This document shows, one piece after another, positions 54,970 to 64,000 of a stretch of 64,000 nucleotides of DNA. How positions within the stretch are numbered: position 1 is the first letter of the stretch; every line of letters begins with the position of its first letter. The position numbers were made by a program, and so were the translations under genes. Below the pieces are notes generated by a model that searched no databases, was not told the DNA's origin, and saw only the letters and a program-made list of their open reading frames with translations. Origin of the DNA: an uncultured Acidobacteriota bacterium (GTDB lineage: Bacteria > Acidobacteriota > Terriglobia > UBA7540); the NCBI GenBank assembly GCA_937900045.1, contig CALCEB010000025.1:1-64000 (forward strand), in the 5' to 3' direction.

Positions 54970-56169
54970 TCAATTCGCGGGTTCGGACGATTCCGCCTTC
55001 CGCCTTCTCAGGTAAGCCGGCACATCGAGATCGTCTAAGGTGATCTCAGGGCTCAATTCCTCGGGCTTCGCGTCCACTGGCAATTTCTCCCGCCTTTGCA
55101 CCACGGTTTTTACGGTTTCCTGAACAATCCGGGTTGAATTGGTAATGCCGGTGCGGCCGGTGCGAATGGGCTTGCCATACTTATCCGACTTGACGCCCGT
55201 GGCAATCACCGTCACCTTCACTTCGTCGTTCATGTTTTCATCCAGTACGGCGCCAAAGATGATATTGGCATTATCGGCGGCAGCCTGCTGGATAATGGAT
55301 GAGGCGGAGTGAACTTCGTGCAGCGTCAACTTGCTCGACCCCGTGATATTCAGCAGGATACCCTGCGCGCCGTTGATGGAAGCGTCCTCGAGCAGCGGGC
55401 TGGAGATGGCGCGGTTCGTTGCTTCGACGGCCCGGTCGTCTCCGCTGGCCGTGGCTGTTCCCATCACGGCGTAGCCCATGCCCTGCATGATCGTCTTAAT
55501 GTCCGCAAAATCACGGTTGATGATGCCGGTGATGGTAATGATGTCGGAAATTCCCTGCACGCCTTGGCGCAGAATGTCGTCAGCAATGCGAAACGCCTCA
55601 AAGAAGCTGGTGCCTTTATCTACAAACTGCATCAGACGCTCATTGGGGATACAGATCACGGTGTCCACAGTCCCGCCCAGTTCTTCAAGCCCTTGCTCGG
55701 CCTGCTGCATCCGGCGCTTGCCTTCAAAAGCGAACGGCTTTGTGACCACGGCCACAGTCAGGGCTTCGAGCTGCTGGGAAAGGCTGGCCACCACCGGGGC
55801 GCCGCCCGTTCCCGTGCCTCCGCCTAGCCCGGCCGTGACGAACACCATATCCGCGCCGTCCAGGCAATCCAAGATTTTCTCGGTGTCCTCCAATGCCGCA
55901 CGCCGTCCAATTTCCGGGTTGGCGCCGGCACCCAAACCTTTGGTGAGTTTTGCGCCAAGCTGAATCTTGATGGGGGCCTTGGACACGCTCAGGGCCTGGA
56001 GGTCCGTGTTCGCCACCATGAACTCCACACCCTCTAATTTAGCAGCGATCATGCGGTTCACGGCATTGCCGCCGCCGCCGCCCACTCCGATCACCTTGAT
56101 CTTCGCGCCTTGACGAAGCTCGTCGGAGAAGTCAACTCGAAGATTCCCATTTTCTTCTTCAAAGTTCAT
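54970..56169 (-). CDS. ftsZ: Cell division protein FtsZ
   Basis: Tubulin-like GTPase that forms the division ring. 399 residues. [20 protein letters not shown] at the N-terminus, the GTP signature [17 protein letters not shown], the T7 region [20 protein letters not shown] and a variable linker follow in order. The conserved C-terminal peptide [14 protein letters not shown], which binds FtsA, is present, followed by a short extra tail (AESSEPAN). Preceded by ftsA with about 95 bases between. Last division gene of the cluster. Confidence 0.98.
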   Translation of the reverse strand: MNFEEENGNLRVDFSDELRQGAKIKVIGVGGGGGNAVNRMIAAKLEGVEFMVANTDLQALSVSKAPIKIQLGAKLTKGLGAGANPEIGRRAALEDTEKILDCLDGADMVFVTAGLGGGTGTGGAPVVASLSQQLEALTVAVVTKPFAFEGKRRMQQAEQGLEELGGTVDTVICIPNERLMQFVDKGTSFFEAFRIADDILRQGVQGISDIITITGIINRDFADIKTIMQGMGYAVMGTATASGDDRAVEATNRAISSPLLEDASINGAQGILLNITGSSKLTLHEVHSASSIIQQAAADNANIIFGAVLDENMNDEVKVTVIATGVKSDKYGKPIRTGRTGITNSTRIVQETVKTVVQRREKLPVDAKPEELSPEITLDDLDVPAYLRRRKAESSEPAN

Positions 56170-56264
56170 TCCAGACTCTCTTCCGGTTCAAGTTAATCCT
56201 CATGGCCAGGATACCAGAGGAATCGTCACTCGAGCCTGCATTTCTTCCTGCTCATTGCTTTGCT

Positions 56265-57488
56265 TCAGTCCCCTTTACTGCGGAAAATTCCCAGCAATTT
56301 CCCAGTAAGACTTGTCTCCCGGACACTTTGCAGATGTCGTAAACGATATCCATGGATAACCAGTCCGGTAACAGTTGCAAAAACCGGATCCAGAAGATTT
56401 TCTCCCAATTTTTCGACGCCGCCCGGTTGGCTGAGCCGGGCCGGAAGTTCCAAAGTTCGTTCAGCAAGCGCCATCAGTCCACCCAGCTTCGCGCCGCCGC
56501 CAGTAAAAACCACTCCCGCGCCCAACTGCCGCTCCGAACCCGAGCGGCTGAGTTCCGTTTGCACAAGCTCCAGAAGCTCCATCGCTCTGGGCTCGATAAT
56601 CTCATTCAATTTATTGTAATCAATCATGCGCGCCGGGCGGTCGCCGACGCTCGGAACTTCCACGGCTGGCCCTCCGCTTTGGGAAGGATCGCGCCGGCCC
56701 CACTCCATCTTGATCTTCTCAGCCTCGGGAATCGGGGTGAGAAGCCCGACCGCGAGATCGTTGGTGAAATGCTCGCCACCAATACGAAGCGCTGCAGAAT
56801 GGCGGATGCTACCCTCTTGGTAGCAAATCAAGTGGGATGACCCGCCGCCCACGTCAACGAGTGCCACCCCCAGTTCGCGTTCGTCCGCCGTCAAGCACGA
56901 CTCCGCGGCTGCCAGTGCCTCGAATACCGTGTCGTTCACTACGATGCCCGCCCGGTTGACGGCGGTTACAATGTTTTCGTGGGCGGCAACCGATCCCAAG
57001 ACCAAATGGACGTTCACCTCCAGCCGCGAACCAACCATCCCCACCGGATTCCGGATGCCGTTTTGGGAATCCAGTAAATATTCCTGCCGCTCGGCATAGA
57101 CCAGCTTGCGATCCTGGGGTAGCGAAACCCCTTGGGCAATCTGGAAGACTTTGCGCACGTCTTCGGTCTTCACTTCTCGCATGTTCTCAGCCGATTTACC
57201 CAACGTCAGAGCCCCACGCGAATTGGCGCCGCTAACGTGCGGCCCACCAAAACCGGCGTAAACGTTATCGATGGAGATGCCGGAGGACTCCTCCGCTGCT
57301 TCCACAGCTTTCTTGACCGAAAGGACCGCCGAATCCATATTGACAATCAAGCCCCGGCGCCATCCTTTGGACTCGGAAACTCCAAATCCACGAACTTCCA
57401 ACTTGTCATCCTCGCCAAGCTGGCAGATCAGAGCACACGTCTTCGTACTCCCAAGGTCCAAGCCCGTGATGTAAGAGATTTTGCTCAT
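56265..57488 (-). CDS. ftsA: Cell division protein FtsA
   Basis: Actin-like ATPase that tethers FtsZ to the membrane and activates septal synthesis. From the ATG at 57488 it has 407 residues. ITGLDLGSTKTCALICQLGE (phosphate 1), the 1C domain (GVSESKGWRRGLIVNMDSAV), ELGVALVDVGGGSSHLICYQ (phosphate 2) and GAGVVFTGGGAKLGGLMALA (adenosine motif) are intact. The C-terminal SLTGKLLGIFRSKGD is the membrane-targeting amphipathic helix. An in-frame extension to 57524 lacks similarity. Confidence 0.97.
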   Translation of the reverse strand: MSKISYITGLDLGSTKTCALICQLGEDDKLEVRGFGVSESKGWRRGLIVNMDSAVLSVKKAVEAAEESSGISIDNVYAGFGGPHVSGANSRGALTLGKSAENMREVKTEDVRKVFQIAQGVSLPQDRKLVYAERQEYLLDSQNGIRNPVGMVGSRLEVNVHLVLGSVAAHENIVTAVNRAGIVVNDTVFEALAAAESCLTADERELGVALVDVGGGSSHLICYQEGSIRHSAALRIGGEHFTNDLAVGLLTPIPEAEKIKMEWGRRDPSQSGGPAVEVPSVGDRPARMIDYNKLNEIIEPRAMELLELVQTELSRSGSERQLGAGVVFTGGGAKLGGLMALAERTLELPARLSQPGGVEKLGENLLDPVFATVTGLVIHGYRLRHLQSVRETSLTGKLLGIFRSKGD

Positions 57489-57530
57489 AAAATGCTTGCG
57501 ACCTTCCGGCCCGCATGCAGGCACCGGTGG

Positions 57531-58466
57531 CTAGTGGGCGGTGGTGTCAGCCGCGGCGCCGGTCTTTCCTTTTTTTGCTTGACCATTTTGCGGAGGAGAA
57601 CCAGCGGGATCTACCACGACTTGGTCGGGATATCGCAGGTCCATCGTACCGGCTTTGGTTCCAGATGAGATCACTTGGGGCATGAGCGCAACGAATCGAT
57701 GGAACCGCCCGGCGAATTTCCGCTGGCCGAAATAAGCTAAAACCGTATAGCTTCCCTGGACGAGCAACGCTTTCAGGTTTTGCCCATCCGTCAGGTCCAC
57801 TTCCGAGATAATCCAGCCTGATTTCGCCGCCTCCCCGGCCGTCTTGCGATTAAATTCCAAGTATAGCGACAAGCGGGCCCGCCGGTCAGCCAGGCTTGAA
57901 AGTGAATCCAACCCCCAGAGGACCGGAAAATCATACCGCGCCCTTTGCGGAGGCTCCAGAATGACCCCTCCACGGTCAATCAGCTTGATCTGTCCGCCCA
58001 CGTTTACAAAACCAACCGGCTGCCTCTCCACCAGCCTGACCGTGAGTTGGTGCGGAAGGGACCGGATTATCGTCACAGATTCAACCCAGGGAATCGCCGC
58101 CACACGAGATTGCAGGACGCTCAGATCGAGGCGGAGGAGTTGGACCCCGCTTTTCTCAAGGAATGGACGGTCGATGCCAAGCGCGCTCAGGATTTCCGCT
58201 CGCGAAACATTATGGTCACCCTCAATCTGCACCTGATCGGGTTTCATCATGAGCAGCGGCGTCCGTTGGGCGTAAATGGCAAGCTGGTAAAGGCCAAAAG
58301 CAGAGGGAGCGCCAAGACAGAGAATCGTCAGGATAAACTTGATCAAGGCCCATGCGCTGGAAAACCGGCTTCGCCGGACAGCCACAGCTTTCTGGCGCCG
58401 CCGGTAGGGTGGTTCACCTTCCAGACCGAGTTGCTGCGGAAGCGGCACTTCCTGGAGGATCTTCAT
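57531..58466 (-). CDS. ftsQ: Cell division protein FtsQ/DivIB
   Basis: Bitopic divisome protein that links early and late components (FtsB/FtsL). 311 residues: cytoplasmic basic tail (PPYRRRQKAVAVRRSRFSSA), one TM (LIKFILTILCLGAPSAFGLY, about residues 41-60), a POTRA domain (VQIEGDHNVSRAEILSALGI) and the FtsQ beta domain (VTIIRSLPHQLTVRLVERQP, IDRGGVILEPPQRARYDFPV). The C-terminal 30 residues are Ala/Gly/Lys-rich. Located between murC and ftsA as usual. Confidence 0.93.
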   Translation of the reverse strand: MKILQEVPLPQQLGLEGEPPYRRRQKAVAVRRSRFSSAWALIKFILTILCLGAPSAFGLYQLAIYAQRTPLLMMKPDQVQIEGDHNVSRAEILSALGIDRPFLEKSGVQLLRLDLSVLQSRVAAIPWVESVTIIRSLPHQLTVRLVERQPVGFVNVGGQIKLIDRGGVILEPPQRARYDFPVLWGLDSLSSLADRRARLSLYLEFNRKTAGEAAKSGWIISEVDLTDGQNLKALLVQGSYTVLAYFGQRKFAGRFHRFVALMPQVISSGTKAGTMDLRYPDQVVVDPAGSPPQNGQAKKGKTGAAADTTAH

Positions 58467-58526
58467 TTATCTCAATCCCCAGTGAGATCGGGGCTTGGGC
58501 AGGGCTCAACCCCATTTTTGCTACTT

Positions 58527-59948
58527 CTACCGAGGGTCTGCTACGGCGCTCCGGGAATGGATGAGCGCTTGGGCCAGAGCATCCCCGACCTTCCAGACGC
58601 TCCCGGCCCCGATCGTCATCACCGTCAGGGGCGGAATAGCCTCGGCTATAATCTCTCCCACCATTTGATGTTCCGAAGCCGCATACCGAGCCCCCAGGCA
58701 ACCTTGTTCACACATTCGCTTCACCAGCGCCTGCGAGGTCACGCCTGGAATCGGCTCCTCGCTGGCCGGGTAAATATCCATGACATAAACCCGCTCGACT
58801 CCCGCAAATGCCGGAGCGAAGTCATCAAACAGGAACCGGGTCCGGGTATACCGGTGAGGCTGGAATACAGCCCAGATGCGCCCCGCCCCGCGCGAGCGCG
58901 CTGCATCCAGTGTCGCACGAATTTCCGTGGGATGGTGGCCGTAATCATCCACCACGGTGATGCCGTCCTGCTCGGCTTTGATTTGGAAGCGGCGGTCAGC
59001 GCCGCGAAACCGCTTCAACCCTTCGCGAATCGGATCAGCTTCAAGTCCCAATTCAAGGCCCACAGCCACCGCCGCCAAAGCATTCTGGACGTTGTGCAAG
59101 CCGGGGACATCCAGAGAAAATCGTCCGAGTCCGCGCCCTTCGTCAAACACTTCGAAGCTGGATCCTCCGTTATTGGCGCGGATTCCGCCGGCGGTTAGGC
59201 AGGCGCCGGGTTCGATTCCATAAGTGATCAACCGCCGGCGAATTTGCGGAAGAAGAGGCGCAAATGCCTCCTTCCAAGGATGATCCCAGCAGGCAATGAC
59301 GGCTCCGTAAAAGGGAGTCTTATTCATGAAGGAAAGGAACGCTGACCGGATTTCATCCAGATCCTTATAGTGGTCAAGGTGTTCCCGGTCAATGTTGGTG
59401 ACGACGGCGATGGAGGGCAAGAGGTATAGGAAGGATCGATCGCTCTCATCCGCCTCGACCACCATCAATTGGCCTTTGCCCAGGCGGGCGCTGGACCCAA
59501 AAACATCCAGCCGTCCGCCAATCACCGCCGTGGGGTCCAGCCCAGCTTGTGTGAGCATGACGGCGATCATGGAGGTGACGGTGGTCTTTCCGTGCGCCCC
59601 GGCCACGGCAATCGAAAACTTGAGCCGCATCAGCTCCGCCAGCATCTCCGCCCGGGGGATGACGGGGATTTGCAGCCGCCTGGCTTCAACGACTTCTGGA
59701 TTGCCGGGCGAAACGGCAGACGAATACACCACGACCTGAGCGCCGCGAACATTTGCGGCCGAATGCTCGAGCGCAATGGCCGCTCCCAAACCCCTCAGCC
59801 TCTGGATGACGGCAGTCTCCTTGAGGTCAGAGCCGGAAACCGCAAAGCCCAGGTTCAACAGAAGTTCGGCAATGCCGCTCATGCCAATTCCGCCAATTCC
59901 CACAAAGTGGATGTTGCGGATTTTCCCTAGTGTTAAGTAAGAGTCCAT
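58527..59948 (-). CDS. murC: UDP-N-acetylmuramate--L-alanine ligase
   Basis: Adds L-Ala to UDP-MurNAc, the first amino-acid step of peptidoglycan precursor synthesis. About 473 residues from the ATG at 59948: [23 protein letters not shown] loop [40 protein letters not shown] and [21 protein letters not shown] longer frame to 60023 runs into a repeat and is rejected. About 60 bases separate it from ftsQ, so murB and ddl are not at their frequent place between them. Confidence 0.96.
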   Translation of the reverse strand: MDSYLTLGKIRNIHFVGIGGIGMSGIAELLLNLGFAVSGSDLKETAVIQRLRGLGAAIALEHSAANVRGAQVVVYSSAVSPGNPEVVEARRLQIPVIPRAEMLAELMRLKFSIAVAGAHGKTTVTSMIAVMLTQAGLDPTAVIGGRLDVFGSSARLGKGQLMVVEADESDRSFLYLLPSIAVVTNIDREHLDHYKDLDEIRSAFLSFMNKTPFYGAVIACWDHPWKEAFAPLLPQIRRRLITYGIEPGACLTAGGIRANNGGSSFEVFDEGRGLGRFSLDVPGLHNVQNALAAVAVGLELGLEADPIREGLKRFRGADRRFQIKAEQDGITVVDDYGHHPTEIRATLDAARSRGAGRIWAVFQPHRYTRTRFLFDDFAPAFAGVERVYVMDIYPASEEPIPGVTSQALVKRMCEQGCLGARYAASEHQMVGEIIAEAIPPLTVMTIGAGSVWKVGDALAQALIHSRSAVADPR

Positions 59949-59977
59949 GCTATTTCGTTTAGAGGCGACACCCGATT

Positions 59978-60048
59978 CTGGAGCGCCGGTCTGTGACTGG
60001 CGGATTTCGCCGCTCCCTGCCAAGGCAATCTCCGAGCGGCGCTACAGC
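59978..60048. repeat. Palindromic GTAGCGCCGCTC-type element
   Basis: GGAGCGCCGGTCTGTGACTG and GAGCGGCGCTACAGCAAATG flank TTTCGCCGCTCCCTGCCAAG. It shares words with 29055-29125 and 1-90. It separates murG from murC and may carry the murC leader. Confidence 0.7.
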
Positions 60049-60110
60049 AAATGCCCATCGCCTTCTGAAATCTGCTGCTTGAAACCTAGCGTCTGACAAC
60101 TGGCGCCACA

Positions 60111-61253
60111 TCACCGCCGTGCCAGTTCCAAAACCAAGCCCGCAATGCGCTTCGCTGCATCGGGAATGAAGATCTTCCGCGCGTTGGTCTCCATTGCAGT
60201 CAACGCGCTGGGGCTGTCAAGTAATTCGACGATTGCCTGGTAAAACCTGGAGGGATTCAGGTCATGCTGCTCCAGAATCCTCGCTCCTCCTACGTTTGCC
60301 AGCACTCTGGCATTCGCAAGCTGATGATTATCAGAGGCCGAGGGCAGCGGAATCAGAATTGAAGCCCTTCCCGCCGCGGCAAGCTCCGCCACCGTCCCGC
60401 CAGCACGGGACACCACCAAATCGGCCTGGGAAAGAGCTTCCGCCATATCGTCCACGAAGGCGTGAACCTCTGCGTCGATCCCTTCTTTCGCATACGCGGC
60501 CCGAACTCGGTTGAAATCACGAGAACCCGACTGATGAATGATTTTCAACGTGTCCTTCCGCTTGGCAAGAAGCGGAAGAGATTCAATCACAACGTTATTG
60601 ATTGCCATCGAACCTTGGCTGCCCCCAACAATCAACAGGGTCATCGGGGCAACGTGATCGTTGGGAGGAATCTGAGCAATAGATGCCCGGACCGGATGCC
60701 CCGTGCAGCGCGCTTTCTTCCCGAAGAAAGGCGAAGTCGCTTCGAATCCCACTGCCGCAAGAGAAATGAACGGCGCAAGCAGCCGGTTCGTAAACCCCGG
60801 AACTGCGTTCGGTTCAATCAGCAGGGTGGGAATTCCCGCGACCGCCGCCTCCAACATAACGGGGCCTGCCAGGTATCCTCCCATGCCCACGACAACGTGA
60901 GGGCGAAAAGACCGGAGGATGGAAGCCGACTGAACCGCGCTTTTCGGCAGGATCAGAAAGTTCCTGATCTGCTGGACGACTCCCATATTTTTCAGGCCGG
61001 CGGCGGCAACCACATGGAGAGCGAATCCCTGCTCAGGGATGACACGGGATTCGAGACCCCGATTCGTACCCAGAAAAGCAATCTGCGGCGTGGTCTGCCC
61101 TAGGCTTTGGCCTCCCTCCACCACCGTCAGGCTTTGAAGTTCGCGAGCCACCGCCAGCGCTGGAAAGATGTGCCCACCCGTGCCTCCTGCCGCCATCAGC
61201 ACTCGAAGGCCCCCGGTTGGGCTTTGGTATATCCCGGTCAAAGGCGCCCTCAA
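60111..61253 (-). CDS. murG: UDP-GlcNAc:lipid I N-acetylglucosaminyltransferase MurG
   Basis: Makes lipid II from lipid I at the inner face of the membrane. 380 residues. The N-terminal G loop is VLMAAGGTGGHIFPALAVAR; IPTLLIEPNAVPGFTNRLLA, LLIVGGSQGSMAINNVVIES and DLVVSRAGGTVAELAAAGRA are the further family motifs. Its start overlaps the ftsW stop by 4 bp. Confidence 0.97.
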   Translation of the reverse strand: MRAPLTGIYQSPTGGLRVLMAAGGTGGHIFPALAVARELQSLTVVEGGQSLGQTTPQIAFLGTNRGLESRVIPEQGFALHVVAAAGLKNMGVVQQIRNFLILPKSAVQSASILRSFRPHVVVGMGGYLAGPVMLEAAVAGIPTLLIEPNAVPGFTNRLLAPFISLAAVGFEATSPFFGKKARCTGHPVRASIAQIPPNDHVAPMTLLIVGGSQGSMAINNVVIESLPLLAKRKDTLKIIHQSGSRDFNRVRAAYAKEGIDAEVHAFVDDMAEALSQADLVVSRAGGTVAELAAAGRASILIPLPSASDNHQLANARVLANVGGARILEQHDLNPSRFYQAIVELLDSPSALTAMETNARKIFIPDAAKRIAGLVLELARR

Positions 61254-62341
61254 GCGGCTTGCTGCGAAATATTCAGCAGAATTCCGACGGCAAATAAATT
61301 GACCAACAGTGAAGAGCCTCCGTAACTCACAAACGGTAACGGAATTCCCTTAGTGGGAATCAAGCCGACCACCACACTCACGTTCACCACCGCCTGCCCC
61401 ACCAGCATAACAGTCAAGCCAATGGCCAGAAGCTTGCCGAAGGGATCCGAGCAGAAGGCTGCGGCTTTCAGACCGCGATAGAGGATCACTCCGAACGCCA
61501 CCAAAATCAGCCCCGCCCCCAGGAATCCCCATTCTTCGGCAATCACCGCATAAATAAAGTCCGTATGCGGTTCCGGAAGGAAAAAGAGTTTCTGCTTGCC
61601 CTCCATCAATCCAACACCGTTGATTCCTCCGGTTCCCACGGCAATGAGGGATTGGAGCATCTGGAACCCTTTGCCCCGAGGGTCCTTGTCATAGTAGAGG
61701 AATCCCAAAAGCCGGTTCATCCGGTAAGTGACATGGAAAATCAATAGATACAGAACCGGCAGTCCGGCTGCCGCAGCCGCGACAAAATACCGGATGCGGA
61801 GCCCGGCGGAAAAAAGCATCGCGGCTGCCACCATCACAATCGCCAGCGCCGTGCCCAGATCGGGCTCCTTCAGGATTAATGCAACCGTAAGTCCGGTTAC
61901 GACGCCGATCGGCAACAGGGTATGCCTCATATCGTTCACATCGTTCCGTTGCATCCCCAAAAGATAGGCGATAAAAATGACCACCACAATCTTGGCAAGC
62001 TCAGAGGGTTGAAAATTGACGGGACCCAAGTGAAACCAGCGATGGGTGTTATGGCTGCGGGCGGCGAGGAGCACGCCACCGAGAAGTCCCATCAGCAACG
62101 CCGCCAGCGAAAACACGAATGCCGGATGACCGAGGCGGCGATAGTCCCGGTTCATCATCCAAACCATTCCGCCCAGCCCAATGGCCGCTCCCACCACTTG
62201 CCGGATCAGGAAGTGGTAACTCGACCCGTAAAGCTGCTGGGAAATCACGGCTGAGGCGCTGAAAACCATCAGGGCGCCGAAGAGAACCAGTGCTACCACA
62301 GTCCCGAAGAGGATCTTGTCGGATTGCAGGCGTCTCGCCAT
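61250..62341 (-). CDS. ftsW: SEDS-family peptidoglycan glycosyltransferase FtsW
   Basis: Septal lipid II polymerase. 363 residues, about ten TMs. DKILFGTVVALVLFGALMVF (TM1), GPVNFQPSELAKIVVVIFIA, ILKEPDLGTALAIVMVAAAM, then FIYAVIAEEWGFLGAGLILV and IPLPFVSYGGSSLLVNLFAV are SEDS hallmarks. Placement between murD and murG supports FtsW over RodA. The partner FtsI is not in the window. Confidence 0.96.
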   Translation of the reverse strand: MARRLQSDKILFGTVVALVLFGALMVFSASAVISQQLYGSSYHFLIRQVVGAAIGLGGMVWMMNRDYRRLGHPAFVFSLAALLMGLLGGVLLAARSHNTHRWFHLGPVNFQPSELAKIVVVIFIAYLLGMQRNDVNDMRHTLLPIGVVTGLTVALILKEPDLGTALAIVMVAAAMLFSAGLRIRYFVAAAAAGLPVLYLLIFHVTYRMNRLLGFLYYDKDPRGKGFQMLQSLIAVGTGGINGVGLMEGKQKLFFLPEPHTDFIYAVIAEEWGFLGAGLILVAFGVILYRGLKAAAFCSDPFGKLLAIGLTVMLVGQAVVNVSVVVGLIPTKGIPLPFVSYGGSSLLVNLFAVGILLNISQQAA

Positions 62342-62382
62342 AGGATTCCCGATTGCCTTTCAGGGGCAGATGAAAAACCGCG

Positions 62383-64000
62383 TCATCCCTCTTGCCTGGC
62401 CGCCAGATGGGGCTTGTTCACAACCTCATAATGCATTGCCGGCTCTTCAACCGGCTCCGGAGCGCGCAGATCATCCGTCTGAACCGGTGAAATCGAATCC
62501 ATCGAATTCTCACCCTTCAACGGCTTCCCTTCGGAGTTCACTTCATCCGCACTCACTTCAAAGATCATTAACTTCTCGAGCTGCGGTGGGCATGCCTTTC
62601 CAGGGGCTGTCACTGCCGCCTCTGATACTACTTCCTGAACCTGCGAAGCGGATTCATCAGCCTGATCTGCTGGCTCATTGGTGCGGCGCGGGGTCATTTC
62701 CGTAGTGGGACGTGATGGCCGCCGCACTCCTGCTGACACCCCTAATTCTGTTGCCGTCTTCAGCTCCGCCACAAACTTCTTGAAAACACGGCCGCGCTCT
62801 TCAAAATCCTGAAATTGGTCATAGCTCGCGCAGGCGGGAGAAAGCAGCACCACATCGCCCGGCACGGCCCGCAAGAACGCCTGGCGGACTGCGGTCTTCA
62901 AGTTCCCAGAGCTAATCGTCTCCACTGTTCCCTGAAGATCTTGGGAGATCCGTTCCGCCGCTGCGCCGATCAGATAAACCGCTTTCACCCGGCCGGAGAC
63001 CAACGGAACCAGAGGCGTGTAAGGCGCTCCCTTGTCCTTGCCGCCCAAAATCAGGTGAATGCCCCCCTGGAATGCAGTGAGCGCCTTGGCCGTTGCATCC
63101 ACGCTGGTGGCCTTTGAATCATTGAAGAATTCGACGCCGCGGATCGTTGCCACTTCCTCCAGCCGGTGCTCCACCCCCGCAAATTCGCGCACCACTTTGC
63201 GGATAGAATCGAAATCGGCGCCCAGCTTGCAAGCGGCAGCGCAAGCGGCCATGACGTTTTCGAGGTTGAACGAGCCTCGCAGCTTCACGTCATTCACCTC
63301 CAGCAGCGTTCTTTCCAGGTTGCCGGTCCGATAGAGGATTCGTCCCTTCGAAATCAAAACGCCCTCCGGGAGGTCCTGCTCCTTGCTGAAAAAGACTTTG
63401 CGGCTGGCAATGGCCGCGGCCAGCTTGGCCACTACCGGATCATCGGCATTCAGGATGGCGAAATCCACAGGCCGCTGGTTGCGGAAGATTTGAGCCTTGG
63501 CGCTGACGTACGCCTCAAAAGTGCCGTGCCGGTCAAGATGGTTGGGCGTGATGTTCAGGAGCACCGCAATCTGGGGACGCAAGTCTTGAATCGCCTCGAG
63601 TTGGAAGCTGCTCAATTCCGCCACGATAATCAACCCGGCCGTATCCAGATTGGCAAAGGAAATCAGTGGCGTGCCGATGTTGCCGCCGACCAGGAACGGA
63701 AGGCTGGAAGCTTCCAGAATCTTTCCGAGCAAGGTCGTGGTGGTGGTTTTTCCGTTGGAACCCGTGACTGCCACAAGTTTCCCTTTAAGGAACCACGTTG
63801 CGACCTCGACCTCGGGGAGAATCTTCACCCCTTTTTCGCGGGCGGCCGCGAGTTGCGGAAGGTCCCAGGGAACGCCGGGGCTGACCACGATCAAGTCTTG
63901 CTTCAGAAAAGTCTGTTCACGGTGGATGCCCAGTTCCAGACCAATCTTTTCCGCGGTCAACGCCGAGAGTTGTGACTGGAAAGCTCCGGGGTGGCGCCGG
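62383..64000 (-). CDS. murD: UDP-N-acetylmuramoylalanine--D-glutamate ligase, 5'-truncated by window edge
   Basis: Adds D-Glu to UDP-MurNAc-L-Ala. The frame is open to the window end; the N-terminal part of the Rossmann domain is outside. Visible are DLIVVSPGVPWDLPQLAAAR, the ATP loop LVAVTGSNGKTTTTTLLGKI, NITPNHLDRHGTFEAYVSAK, NDSKATSVDATAKALTAFQG and LLSPACASYDQFQDFEERGR. Beyond the usual C-terminus (FKKFVAEL) there are about 120 extra residues rich in Pro, Glu, Ala and Ser. This tail looks disordered and is not known to me from MurD. ftsW follows after 41 bases. Confidence 0.95.
   Translation of the reverse strand, partial: RRHPGAFQSQLSALTAEKIGLELGIHREQTFLKQDLIVVSPGVPWDLPQLAAAREKGVKILPEVEVATWFLKGKLVAVTGSNGKTTTTTLLGKILEASSLPFLVGGNIGTPLISFANLDTAGLIIVAELSSFQLEAIQDLRPQIAVLLNITPNHLDRHGTFEAYVSAKAQIFRNQRPVDFAILNADDPVVAKLAAAIASRKVFFSKEQDLPEGVLISKGRILYRTGNLERTLLEVNDVKLRGSFNLENVMAACAAACKLGADFDSIRKVVREFAGVEHRLEEVATIRGVEFFNDSKATSVDATAKALTAFQGGIHLILGGKDKGAPYTPLVPLVSGRVKAVYLIGAAAERISQDLQGTVETISSGNLKTAVRQAFLRAVPGDVVLLSPACASYDQFQDFEERGRVFKKFVAELKTATELGVSAGVRRPSRPTTEMTPRRTNEPADQADESASQVQEVVSEAAVTAPGKACPPQLEKLMIFEVSADEVNSEGKPLKGENSMDSISPVQTDDLRAPEPVEEPAMHYEVVNKPHLAARQEG

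Noticed and set aside
59949..60023. N-terminal extension of murC
   Set aside because: It runs into a palindromic repeat and adds residues not seen in MurC proteins.

Overview
The window looks like a chromosome segment of a Gram-negative, moderately GC-rich bacterium, most likely an acidobacterium. This placement is inference. It rests on a DUF2934-Hsp20 fusion, several MacB/FtsX-type export systems with tandem permeases, a Wza-type outer-membrane export protein, SelB, a dcw cluster running murD-ftsW-murG-murC-ftsQ-ftsA-ftsZ, and many short palindromic 'GTAGCGCCGCTC' elements between genes. No rRNA, tRNA, CRISPR array or complete transposase gene was seen.

Region 1 (about 0.2-22.0 kb, all minus strand) is an exopolysaccharide or capsule locus, read right to left. 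It starts with a NusG/UpxY-type antiterminator, then a Wza-like export protein and a Wzz/GumC-type co-polymerase without a kinase domain. An NRPS-like adenylation-carrier-thioesterase protein follows, then a Wzx-like flippase, a secreted unknown protein, a sulfotransferase, a Wzy/WaaL-like polymerase, an FkbM methyltransferase, a sugar epimerase and a secreted clan GH-A hydrolase. The distal end holds a carbamoyltransferase, a three-gene DUF5989/SxtJ-like/carbamoyltransferase module and a second sulfotransferase. The set suggests a Wzx/Wzy-made polymer decorated by sulfate, carbamoyl, methyl and possibly aminoacyl groups. No glycosyltransferase lies in this part, so the locus probably continues to the left.

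Region 2 (22.3-32.8 kb) is mostly housekeeping: a chimeric DUF6788/PIN ORF, a GreA/GreB factor, a secreted HEAT-repeat protein, selB, a 49-residue lmo0937-type membrane protein, maf, a dciA-like gene, gatC and gatA, a Tat-exported FG-GAP protein and the DUF2934-Hsp20 protein.

Region 3 (32.9-50.6 kb) has two ABC export systems, each with an adaptor, an ATPase and two FtsX-type permeases. Between them are a methyltransferase, a fragment of an MFS gene, a two-gene membrane-protein cassette of unknown function and an intact MFS transporter. Two tandem WD40-like propeller genes follow, the second frameshifted.

Region 4 (50.6-53.5 kb) is accessory sequence with repeat hairpins, an orphan HicB-like gene, a secreted HEAT-repeat protein and the remains of a DUF433/DUF5615 toxin-antitoxin pair cut by a perfect 26-bp palindrome.

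Region 5 (53.5-64 kb, minus strand) is the division and cell-wall cluster, with an xdhC-like and a mobA/mocA-like gene overlapping the end of ftsZ. murD runs off the right edge.

Short palindromic elements fall into several families by their outer arms. Two near-identical 137-bp copies of one family sit inside two different host elements.
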